Assembly (NCBI RefSeq): GCF_030291135.1
Contig: NZ_CP127409.1
Location: 1,674,001 to 1,738,000, forward strand
Length of the DNA: 64,000 nt
Reading direction: 5' to 3'
From: Rhodanobacter thiooxydans
GTDB taxonomy: Bacteria > Pseudomonadota > Gammaproteobacteria > Xanthomonadales > Rhodanobacteraceae
The translations under genes and the position numbers were made by a program. This document shows, one piece after another, positions 9,223 through 17,077 of this stretch. Under the pieces are notes generated by a model that did not search any database, was not told the DNA's origin, and saw nothing but the letters and a program-made list of their open reading frames with translations. Numbering within the stretch: the first letter of the stretch is position 1; each line of letters begins with the position of its first letter.

Positions 9223-11058
9223 CTACTTGCCCAGCGCGAACCAGAGCACTTCGCCGCCCTTGCCGTGCTCGCCGGGCGAGGCGGCCAGGTAGAGGCGGTT
9301 CAGCTCCGGCACCACGATGCCGGACTTCGCACCGACGGCGCTGGGAATGCGCGGCCGCGTGGCATAAAGGTCCGGCGTCACCTGCTGGTACACGCCAAGG
9401 TCGCCGTCGCCGCCGGGCAGATACACGCGCCTCCTGACGCTGTCCCAGAACAGTCCGTCCGAGGTTGCCGGGGCATCGAGCGTCGCTACGGTGGCGCCCG
9501 TATCGGTGTTCAGCACGAACAGCTTGCTGGGGCTGCGGGTGCCCACGAACAGGCGGTGGTCGGCCTCGTCCAGCGCCATGCTCAGGTTGGTCTTCGCGCC
9601 GCTCAGCGGCCAGCGTGCGATCACCTTGAAGGTCTTCTTGTCCACCACGTCCACTTCGTCGTGGTCGGCGACATTCACGAACAGGCGGTTGCCGTGCTGC
9701 TCGGCCTTCACCGCCTCGGTGTGATCGGAGTCGAAGCGCAGCTTGTTGTACACATGCCCGGTGAGCGGATCGACCTCGTTGAGGAAGCAGTCCTTCATGC
9801 CCACGTCCTTGCCGCCAGTGACGATGTACAGATGGCCGGTGGAAGGATCGAGCTCGGCCGAATCCGCACCCGGCTCCAGGGCGATGTGGCTGACCACCTT
9901 GTAGGTGGTGGCGTCGAACACCTTGGTCATGCCCTTGCCGCTGTCGGTGACGATCAGGCGGTTGGCCTTGGGCAGGTAGATGATCGCGTGCGGCGTCTCG
10001 ACGCCGGTGAGGGTGCGCTCATGCCGGCCGGTGCGCAGGTTGAGCAGCTCCAGCGTGCCGTGGTCCTCCGCCGCCAGCCACAGGCGGTTGCCCTTCAGGT
10101 CATAGCCGAAGTGGTCGAAGTCGCCCGAGTAGCCGGGCTTCCAGCCGGTGCTGCGCCCGATCAGCGTGGCAGTGGGGTGGAGGTCGGCCACCTTGGCCGC
10201 CGGCACCGGCTGCATCAGCCCGGCAAGCGAGGGAATCTTCTTGCGCAGTTCGTCGCGGATCGCGAACCCTTCGCGCTTCAGCGCATCCTTGTCGTCGCCC
10301 GGCTTGTACGGGAACACGATGCCTATCGCACCGATGGTCTTGCCGCTGGCGTCGAGCAGGCGCGCCTCCACCTCGAAGCGGTGGCCGTTGACCTCCAGGT
10401 TGGGGATGCCGGTGTTGATGGCGCGCATGTCGTCGTCGTCGGCCTGCTTGCCGATGCGGCCGATGCTCGAACCCACCACCATGTTGACGCTCTTGCCCGG
10501 CGGCACGATGTGCAGCATCAGGATCAGCAGCTTCGGATGCGCGGCCATGGTCTGGTCGACCAGTTGTTGCGCATAGGTGTGGGTAGGCACGCTGGAGTCG
10601 AACGCGTAGGGCTGAGTCAGGTTGGCGACGTTGGAGATGCGGCGTCGCAGCTGATCGCGCACCACCTCGGCCTTCTTCGCCAGCGCGGCCTTGTCGTCGC
10701 CGGCGGCGTAGGGATAGACGATGCTCAGCGCGCCCACCGTGTCATCGGTGACGTCCTTCAGCGGCACCTCGACCTCGAAGTGGTCGCCCTCCTTGTTCAC
10801 CTCCAGCACCGGCTTGCCGGTGTTGACCACGCCCATGTCGTCGGAATCGGCCGGCTTGCCGATGCGGCCGATGTTGGAGGCGATGATGACGTTGACGGTC
10901 TGCTTGGGCGGCGTCACGTGCATCGCCATGATGGCGATGTCCGGGTGCGCGGCGAGCGTTTCGTCCACCAGGTGCTGGGCGTAATTCGGTGCGGTCGTCT
11001 GCGCCAGCAGCGGCGGCGCCAGCAGGGTAGTGGCCAGGAGCATTGCGTAACGAACCAT
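9223..11058 (-). CDS. Secreted protein with a tandemly duplicated N-terminal domain fused to a YncE-like beta-propeller
   Basis: A 611-residue protein from the ATG at 11058 (MVRYAMLLATTLLAPPLLAQ, a signal peptide). Residues about 24-150 and about 155-285 are two copies of one domain: YAQHLVDETLAAHPDIAIMAMHVTPP against YAQQLVDQTMAAHPKLLILMLHIVPP, and IGRIGKPADSDDMGVVNTG against IGRIGKQADDDDMRAINTG. The rest is a propeller with blades such as NRLIVTDSGKGMTKVFDATTYK and GHLYIVTGGKDVGMKDCF. The duplicated domain is not one I can name. The gene heads the run of propeller, TBDR and MFS genes and diverges from the two-component system. Confidence 0.8.
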   Translation of the reverse strand: MVRYAMLLATTLLAPPLLAQTTAPNYAQHLVDETLAAHPDIAIMAMHVTPPKQTVNVIIASNIGRIGKPADSDDMGVVNTGKPVLEVNKEGDHFEVEVPLKDVTDDTVGALSIVYPYAAGDDKAALAKKAEVVRDQLRRRISNVANLTQPYAFDSSVPTHTYAQQLVDQTMAAHPKLLILMLHIVPPGKSVNMVVGSSIGRIGKQADDDDMRAINTGIPNLEVNGHRFEVEARLLDASGKTIGAIGIVFPYKPGDDKDALKREGFAIRDELRKKIPSLAGLMQPVPAAKVADLHPTATLIGRSTGWKPGYSGDFDHFGYDLKGNRLWLAAEDHGTLELLNLRTGRHERTLTGVETPHAIIYLPKANRLIVTDSGKGMTKVFDATTYKVVSHIALEPGADSAELDPSTGHLYIVTGGKDVGMKDCFLNEVDPLTGHVYNKLRFDSDHTEAVKAEQHGNRLFVNVADHDEVDVVDKKTFKVIARWPLSGAKTNLSMALDEADHRLFVGTRSPSKLFVLNTDTGATVATLDAPATSDGLFWDSVRRRVYLPGGDGDLGVYQQVTPDLYATRPRIPSAVGAKSGIVVPELNRLYLAASPGEHGKGGEVLWFALGK

Positions 11059-11430
11059 GGATTCCGTCCTCGACGATGGATGCGAAATGAAGCGGGTGTC
11101 GACGTGCCGTACGGGATGGCGCTGGCGGGGTGGATAGCAACGGACGCAGCACCACCGATTGCCCCTTTTTCCCCTTCCGCACGACCCGGAGCTGCGTGGC
11201 ATGGACACTAGGGCAGCCACCTGACGGATACCTGTAACGATTCTTAAAATTCTTTCAGATCAGCATAGAGGCAGCGCCTGTCGCGCCGCGGCGCGACATA
11301 GGCATGGATTCCCCTCGCGCTCTGGAGCATGGAGCGACGCTCCGGCGCGCATATGCTTTGTGCGTCGCGTCACCAGTTGCGTTCAAGGCTGGCATACACT
11401 CATCGCGCGATGTCGGCAGACAGGTGCGCC

Positions 11431-12090
11431 ATGAAAATTCTCATCGTCGAAGACCAGCAGCGCCTTGGCCAGTTTCTCAAGCAGGGGCTCAGCGAATGCG
11501 CCTACACGGTGTGCTGGGTCGGCACCTGCAGGGAGGCCCGTGATGCGCTGGCCGATACCAACTACGACGTGATCATCCTCGACCTGAGCCTGCCTGACGG
11601 CGATGGCCTGCATCTGCTCGCCGAGTGGCGCCGTTCGGGCTTCAACGAAGCGGTGCTGATCCTCAGCGCGCGCGACACGGTGGAGGACCGTATCAAGGGT
11701 CTGGACATCGGCGCCGACGATTACTTGCCCAAGCCTTTCAGCTTCGATGAGCTGCTGGCCCACGTGCGTTCCCTGTTGCGCCGCCAGTCGACGGTCAAGC
11801 AAACGGTCATCACCCACCGTTGCGTGCGAATCGACCTGCTCGGCCACACCGTCAAGCTGAAAGAGCAGCCGGTGGATCTGACCAGTCGCGAATTCGCTCT
11901 GCTGGAGATCTTCATGCAGAACGCGGGACGCACGCTTACGCGTTCGTACATTTCCGAGCGTATCTGGCCCGGGTTGGCCGACACCAACTTGCTGGATGTC
12001 TACATGAGCCGGCTGCGCAACAAGCTGGAAGCCGGCCTGGGCGAGCCGCTGTTCAAGACACTGCGAGGCGTCGGCTATCAGCTGGTATGA
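11431..12090 (+). CDS. OmpR/PhoB-family response regulator
   Basis: A 219-residue protein. The ATG at 11431 gives the standard start MKILIVEDQQRLGQFLKQGL; the longer open frame upstream has no domain. The receiver domain carries the acidic pocket (E7, D8), phospho-acceptor Asp51 in IILDLSLPDGDG and Lys101 in YLPKPFSFDEL. The C-terminal winged helix has LTSREFALLEIFMQNAGRTLTRSYI and DVYMSRLRNKLE and ends GVGYQLV. Closest in feel to the CopR/IrlR/QseB group. The stop overlaps the start of the sensor kinase gene (ATGA). Target genes are not known; the divergent propeller/TBDR operon is the obvious candidate. Confidence 0.93.
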   Translation: MKILIVEDQQRLGQFLKQGLSECAYTVCWVGTCREARDALADTNYDVIILDLSLPDGDGLHLLAEWRRSGFNEAVLILSARDTVEDRIKGLDIGADDYLPKPFSFDELLAHVRSLLRRQSTVKQTVITHRCVRIDLLGHTVKLKEQPVDLTSREFALLEIFMQNAGRTLTRSYISERIWPGLADTNLLDVYMSRLRNKLEAGLGEPLFKTLRGVGYQLV

Positions 12091-13466
12091 AATCGATCGG
12101 GGCGCGCATCACGTTCTGGTTCGTGCTGAGCGTCACGCTCACGCTGGCCTGCCTGTTCACTGCCGGCTATCACCTGCTTCAGGGCTACATGATTCATGAC
12201 CTGGATCTGCTGAACGCCACTGAATTCCGGCAGATAAAGGCACGTCTGGGGCCGGACTACGCGACGTTGAACCCGGCGACTATCGACGAGCGGATCCGCC
12301 AGACCACGGAATACGCATCGGTGCTCTTCTACATCAGCATTGATGCGCCAGGGCATGGCAACCTTTTCCGTTCCAAGAACCTGGCCGGCAACCCGTTGCC
12401 TGACGTGAAGGACAAACGGGTCTTCAATGGCAAGATGCCCGGTGTCGGCGAATTGCGCATCGCAGAGTTCTTGCTGCCGCCGTTCGACGTCAGCATCGGT
12501 ACACCGGTGGGCCAGATGCAGCGCGCCATGGTGGCCTATACCGAAGTCAGCCTGGCGCTGCTATTAGGCATGATCCTGGCCAGCATGGTGATCGGACTGG
12601 GACTTTCCCGCATGATGCTGCGTCCGGTTCGACTGATCGGCGAGACAGCCAACCGCATACGCTCCGACAACCTTACCGAACGCATCAGCGTCACCGGTAT
12701 CGACGATGAGATTTCCGATCTAGCCCGGCTGTTGAACCAGATGTTCGACCGGCTCGAGTCCTCCTTCAATCAAGTTCGCCAGTTCAGCGCCGAGGTGTCC
12801 CACGAGCTCAAGACGCCCCTGTCACTGGTGCGACTGCATGCCGAAAAACTGCTGGTCGACGGCAACCTGAGTTCGGCGCAGGAGGATGCCGTGCAGGTGC
12901 AGCTGGAAGAGCTGGCGCGCATCAACCAGATGGTGGATGAGTTGCTGTTTCTCTCGCGCGCCGAGGCTCAGGGTATCCACATGAATCTTGTCGTGCAGAA
13001 TCCGCACCGCTTTCTGCAGAGCTTCGAACAGGATGTCTGCGCCTTGGCTGAGCACCAGGGACGACGCCTGCGCTGCACGTGTCGCGGCGAAGGTTGGGTC
13101 GCGTTCGAGGAACGCTGGCTGCGGCAGGTCGTCCTCAACATTCTTACCAACGCCCTGCGGGCCTCGCCGCCAGGCGGCTTGATCACACTGCGGTCGGAAT
13201 TTGTACCTCGTTACTGGCGCGTCAGCATTGAGGATGAGGGGCCGGGCCTGACCCGTGATCAGTGCGAGCGTGCCTTCGAACGCTTCGTGCGCTTCCACCA
13301 GAGCAGCGAGGAAGATCGTGGTAGCGGCTTGGGCCTGGCCATCTGTCGCAGCATCATCCAGCTGCACAACGGGCGCATCTATGCGGAGCCGCGCGCAGAG
13401 GGTGGGGGCTTGCGTGTGGTGTTCGAACTGCCTGCGAGCGACGAGCGTGTACAGAATGTTGCGTAA
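12087..13466 (+). CDS. Membrane sensor histidine kinase
   Basis: A 459-residue kinase whose ATG overlaps the regulator stop codon. TM1 is at about residues 8-30. A periplasmic sensor region of about 120 residues follows, then TM2 (LALLLGMILASMVIGLGLS, about 152-174), HAMP (MMLRPVRLIGETANRI), and a HisKA domain with phospho-accepting His239 in FSAEVSHELKTPLS. The HATPase domain has the N box (QVVLNILTNAL), the G1 box (EDEGPGL) and the G2 box (GSGLGLAIC). It should autophosphorylate and signal to the adjacent regulator. The periplasmic domain shows no recognised ligand motif. Confidence 0.93.
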   Translation: MKSIGARITFWFVLSVTLTLACLFTAGYHLLQGYMIHDLDLLNATEFRQIKARLGPDYATLNPATIDERIRQTTEYASVLFYISIDAPGHGNLFRSKNLAGNPLPDVKDKRVFNGKMPGVGELRIAEFLLPPFDVSIGTPVGQMQRAMVAYTEVSLALLLGMILASMVIGLGLSRMMLRPVRLIGETANRIRSDNLTERISVTGIDDEISDLARLLNQMFDRLESSFNQVRQFSAEVSHELKTPLSLVRLHAEKLLVDGNLSSAQEDAVQVQLEELARINQMVDELLFLSRAEAQGIHMNLVVQNPHRFLQSFEQDVCALAEHQGRRLRCTCRGEGWVAFEERWLRQVVLNILTNALRASPPGGLITLRSEFVPRYWRVSIEDEGPGLTRDQCERAFERFVRFHQSSEEDRGSGLGLAICRSIIQLHNGRIYAEPRAEGGGLRVVFELPASDERVQNVA

Positions 13467-13508
13467 CCCGAATTCTTTTATGGGCGGAAGAGTGGGTGAT
13501 TAGGGGAA

Positions 13509-13524
13509 GTTATCGGGGTAGGGC
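13509..13524 (+). repeat. Repeat core beside the IS30 remnant (candidate IS end)
   Basis: The 16-nt sequence gttatcggggtagggc lies 25 nt beyond the transposase stop codon, where an IS terminus is expected. The same sequence occurs in the same orientation inside longer repeats at 3236-3261 and 14690-14715. It reads outward from the 3' end of the transposase remnant. Confidence 0.45.
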
Positions 13525-13548
13525 CAGCGTCTGCTTTCGACTACGGAT

Positions 13549-14148
13549 TCAGCCGGCCGATGCAACGAGTCGATGAAATCGCTCCGCCGGTGTTTCGTAG
13601 TCTAGGGTTTTCCTTGGCCACTCGTTCAAACGCCTTGCTGCGGCGTTGAGCTGAGCCTGCTTGTGTCCCGACAGGTCCGCCCCTTGGGGAAATACTGCCT
13701 CAAGAGACCGTTGGTGTTCTCGTTCGATCCGCGCTGCCAAGGGCTTTGCGGGTCACAGAAGTAAACCTGGATGTCCGTGGCCAATGTGAAACGGCGATGG
13801 TCGGCCAATTCCTTGCCTCGATCCCAGGTGAGCGACCGATAGAGTTCCCGCGGTAGATGGTGGGTATGCTTGATCAGCACCGACGACAGTCTCGGTGTCC
13901 TTGCCCGACACCTTCACTAGCATCACGTAGCGCGTCTGGCGTTCCACCAGTGCGGCGATCTGGGTATTCCTGCCGCCGAACAGTAGGTCACCCTCCCAAT
14001 GGCCTGGCACAGCCCGGTCATCCGCTTCGGCCGGCCTTTCACTGATCGATACCATGTGACTGATTTGACCATGGTTATCCGTTTTTTGCGTGCGGTGCCG
14101 TGATCGACGCATGGCCCGCGTGCGTCGCAGGTGGCGCGAAGCAAAAAC
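13549..14148 (-). pseudogene. IS30-family transposase remnant with two frameshifts and a lost N-terminus
   Basis: Recognisable from about 14148 (HLRRTRAMRRSRHRTQKT) through SERPAEADDRAVPGHWEGDLLFG and ETVVGA. The frame breaks near 13880 and continues as LIKHTHHLPRELYRSLTWDRGKELADH and GSNENTNGLLRQYFPKG. It breaks again near 13680 and ends ADLSGHKQAQLNAAARRLNEW to the stop at 13549. The three DDE catalytic residues (D of EGDLLFG, D of TWDRGKE, E of SNENTNG) are all present but in different frames. The N-terminal DNA-binding part is missing or unrecognisable in 14149-14378. The element is dead. Confidence 0.85.
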
Positions 14149-14378
14149 GGCGTTACATCGACCGACTGAATCCGACACCATAGCTTCGACAGGTCGGCGC
14201 GACGTTCGATAAGCGAAGACGCACCCTCGCGCCGATACCCCCGCGCGTTATGCGGCGAGCAATCGGGCTTGATCGAGAAGGCCCAGCGGTTGGTAGCGGT
14301 CAACGGGAATGCCAACCTGGCCGGGTTGGCTAGTTGAGTCGTCACACCGCGCTTCCGACTGACAGTGACTTCGCGTGA
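14149..14378. other. Undetermined decayed segment between IS30 remnant and SDR stump
   Basis: About 230 bp with no convincing product in any frame. A minus-strand frame here (SPHNARGYRREGASSLIERR) could be the eroded transposase N-terminus, but the match is too weak to call. Confidence 0.35.
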
Positions 14379-14697
14379 CTACGCTGGAAGTCCGTTGCAC
14401 TTGCGGAGGATGCTGTCGACCAAACGTTCCGGCATGAAACGGCGAAGGGACCGGACTTGGCGCGATTGCTTGGCTGCGGAATAGCGCAGCTTCGGTTGCC
14501 GGACGGTCGCAGCCTTGACCACCGTGTCGGCGACGACCCGCGGCGGATCGCCTGCTTCGACCCCCTTGCGCATTAGGCTTTCGCTGCGCAACCGTTCGTT
14601 GGCATACGCCGGAAGAGGTTGGTCCGCGCGCGTCAGGTTTTCTTCGAACGATGTGCGCGTAAGCCCGGGCTCAACAAGTGCAACACGGATAGCCTGT
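14379..14697 (-). pseudogene. Short-chain dehydrogenase/reductase, C-terminal fragment
   Basis: Minus-strand reading gives IRVALVEPGLTRTSFEENL, then ADQPLPAYANERLRSESLM, DPPRVVADTVVKAATVRQPK, LRYSAAKQSRQVRSLRRFMP and ERLVDSILRKCNGLPA with a stop at 14379. This is the last 105 residues or so of a classical SDR oxidoreductase, starting just after the active-site helix (VEPG motif). The Rossmann half with TGxxxGxG and YxxxK is absent. Truncation coincides with the repeat at 14690-14715, so an insertion plus deletion probably removed the 5' part. Confidence 0.75.
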
Positions 14698-14715
14698 GTT
14701 ATTGGGGTAGGGCAG
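14690..14715 (+). repeat. Repeat copy at the SDR truncation point (candidate IS end)
   Basis: Twenty-five of 26 positions match 3236-3261, in the same orientation. The SDR coding similarity ends exactly here, as expected for an insertion-sequence terminus left after deletion. Confidence 0.45.
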
Positions 14716-14772
14716 AGTTACCCAAGTTGGCGAAACGTGCTCTCGTTTGACATCCCGATATGGTGTGCCGGC

Positions 14773-17037
14773 TCAGCGGTTATCCGTCACACAGGGTTGA
14801 GGTGCACCCGGGGGCGATGCGTCGGCGCCCCAGGAGACTGCAGTGAGCGTCACCTTGCCTTCGCCCTGGAACGAGGTCGCCGAGTGGCCCAGTTGCAGCT
14901 GGTAGTCGCCGGCGGGCTGCTGCCAGTGCTGGCTCTTGCCGTCGAACTTCGCCAGCAGGCGTGGGTCGGCGATGGCTGTGAGATGCGCGGACTGGCCGGG
15001 CTTCAGGCTGACGCGGCACCAGGCGGCCAGTCGCCGTGCATTGTTCAAACCGGGCAGGGTCACGTAGAGCTGCGGCACGTCCACGCCGGTTCGTGCGCCG
15101 CGATTGGTGACGGTGAACGAGGCGGTGAGCTTGCCGTTTTCCACATGCGGATTGAAGCCGCTGTAGTCGAAGTGCGTGTAAGTGAGGCCGTAGCCGAACG
15201 GGAACAGCGGTTCGAGCTGCTGGCGCTGGTACCAGCGGTAGCCCACGTCGGCGCCTTCGATGTTGTAGTCCACGTCCTGCGCCGGCTGGCCCTGCGGCGT
15301 GAGGCCGATCGACGCCAGGCCGGCGCCTGGGATGGCCGGGCGCGGCAGTTGCGATTCGTCGCGCGGCCAGGTCAGCGGCAGGCGGCCGGAGGGATCGACC
15401 TCGCCGTACAGCAGCCGCGCGATCGCCTCGCCGCCGGCCGCACCGGGGTACCACGCTTCCAGCACGGCGCCGGCCTTGTCCAGCCACGGCATCGCGACCG
15501 GGCCGTTGTTTTCCAGCACCACGATGGTGTGCGGGTTGGCCTTCGCCACCGTTGCCACCAGCGCATCCTGGTTGCCCGACAGGGCGAGGTGTGGCGTGTC
15601 GAAGCTTTCCGCCACCCACTGCTCGACGAACACCACGGCCACTTTCGATTGTGCCGCCAGCTTCGCGGCGGCGGCGATGTCTTCGCCGCTGGCGTAGCTC
15701 ACCGTGCCGTGCGCGCGGTGCCTGATCGCGACCAGCGGTGCGGACGGCTGGTAGATGCGCGGGCCCGGCCATTCGGATGGTGGCAGGCCCGGCACCGCAT
15801 TGCCTTGCGGCGACTGCACTGCGGAGGAACCGCCGCCGGTCAGCACGCCCTTGTCGGCATGACCGCCGATCACGGCCACGGACTGCACGGTGGACAGCGG
15901 CAGCAACGCGTCCTGGTTGCGCAGCAGCACCGCGCCGGCTTCCTCGGCGCGCTGCGCCACCTTGCGGTCGGCGGCGAAGTCGATGGGCGATTGCTTGGCG
16001 GGATGATCGATCACGCCGGCTGCGAACAGGCTGCGCAGGATGCGCCGGGCCATGTCGTCGATGCGCGACTGCGGCACCTGGCCGGAAGCCACCGCGGCAC
16101 GCAGCGGCTGGTCGAAGTACACCTCCTTGTCGAAGGTCTCGCCGGCCGATTCCTGGTCCAGTCCGGCCAGCGCGGATTTCGCGGCGCTGTGGACCGCGCC
16201 CCAGTCCGACATCACGAAGCCGGGGTAGTGCCAATCGCGCTTCAGCACCTGGTTGAGCAGCCAGTCGTCCTCGCAGGCATATACCGCGTTGATGCGGTTG
16301 TAGGAGCACATCACCGAGCCCGGGTGGCCGGTGGCGATGGCGATCTCGAAGGCGAGCAGGTCGGACTCGCGCGCGGCGGCCTTGTCGATGTTCGCGCTCA
16401 GCGTGGTGCGGTCGGTTTCCAGGTCGTTGAGCGCGTAGTGCTTGATGGTGGAGACGAGGTGCTGGCTCTGGATGCCGGCGATGGCGTTGCCGGCGATCAC
16501 GCCGGCCAGCAGCGGGTCCTCGCCCGCGTATTCGAAATTGCGGCCGTTGCGCGGGTCACGCACCAGGTCCACGCCGCCGGCCAGCATCACGTTGAAGCCG
16601 CGGCGGTGCGCCTCGCCGCCTATCATCGCGCCGCCTTCACGGGCGATCGCCGGATCGAAGCTGGCCGCGGTGGCCAGGCCCGAGGGCAGGGCGGTGGCGC
16701 CAAGCTTGTGCGGCTTGGCTACGCCGAGGCCGGCGTCGCTTTCCTGGATGGCCGGCAGGCCCAGCCGCGCGATCGCAGGACCGTAGCCGGCCGAACCCAG
16801 TGCGCCCGGCGCCATGACGTGGCCGTTCTCGGTGTCGCCGAAGTCGACGCGGATCAGGCGGAATTTCTCGTCCTGCGTCATCGCCTTCAGCACGAGGTCG
16901 GCGCGCTGGTCGGGCGTCAGTTTGGCGTTCATCCACGGGCGCGCGTCGCCGCTTGCGTTCGCGGCGGCGCATGTCCCGCCGAAGGCCAGCAGGGCGATGC
17001 CGATCAAGGAAGCAATGCGGGTCTTGTGAAGTGCCAT
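14773..17037 (-). CDS. Glycoside hydrolase family 3 beta-glycosidase, exported
   Basis: A 754-residue protein from the ATG at 17037 (MALHKTRIASLIGIALLAFGGTCAAANA, a signal peptide). Domains in order: the GH3 (beta/alpha)8 N-domain (GLPAIQESDAGLGVAKP, FNVMLAGGVDLVRDPRNGRNFEYAGEDPLLAG), the catalytic nucleophile Asp278 in GFVMSDWGAVH, the C-terminal sandwich domain (VAVIGGHADKGVLTGGGSSAV) and a fibronectin-III-like tail (GYRWYQ, FPFGYGLTYTHF). It cleaves terminal beta-linked sugars in the periplasm. It is the last gene of a minus-strand run with a predicted alpha/alpha-barrel glycosidase and a TBDR. Sugar specificity cannot be read from the sequence. Confidence 0.93.
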   Translation of the reverse strand: MALHKTRIASLIGIALLAFGGTCAAANASGDARPWMNAKLTPDQRADLVLKAMTQDEKFRLIRVDFGDTENGHVMAPGALGSAGYGPAIARLGLPAIQESDAGLGVAKPHKLGATALPSGLATAASFDPAIAREGGAMIGGEAHRRGFNVMLAGGVDLVRDPRNGRNFEYAGEDPLLAGVIAGNAIAGIQSQHLVSTIKHYALNDLETDRTTLSANIDKAAARESDLLAFEIAIATGHPGSVMCSYNRINAVYACEDDWLLNQVLKRDWHYPGFVMSDWGAVHSAAKSALAGLDQESAGETFDKEVYFDQPLRAAVASGQVPQSRIDDMARRILRSLFAAGVIDHPAKQSPIDFAADRKVAQRAEEAGAVLLRNQDALLPLSTVQSVAVIGGHADKGVLTGGGSSAVQSPQGNAVPGLPPSEWPGPRIYQPSAPLVAIRHRAHGTVSYASGEDIAAAAKLAAQSKVAVVFVEQWVAESFDTPHLALSGNQDALVATVAKANPHTIVVLENNGPVAMPWLDKAGAVLEAWYPGAAGGEAIARLLYGEVDPSGRLPLTWPRDESQLPRPAIPGAGLASIGLTPQGQPAQDVDYNIEGADVGYRWYQRQQLEPLFPFGYGLTYTHFDYSGFNPHVENGKLTASFTVTNRGARTGVDVPQLYVTLPGLNNARRLAAWCRVSLKPGQSAHLTAIADPRLLAKFDGKSQHWQQPAGDYQLQLGHSATSFQGEGKVTLTAVSWGADASPPGAPQPCVTDNR

Positions 17038-17077
17038 GACGTCCCCTTCGTTTTTCCGGAACAGATTGGATGCATGC

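Noticed and set aside
9199..11211. Plus-strand open frame of 670 codons opposite the propeller-fusion gene
   Set aside because: His/Arg/Val/Gly-rich composition typical of reverse-strand reading; overlaps a well-supported gene completely.
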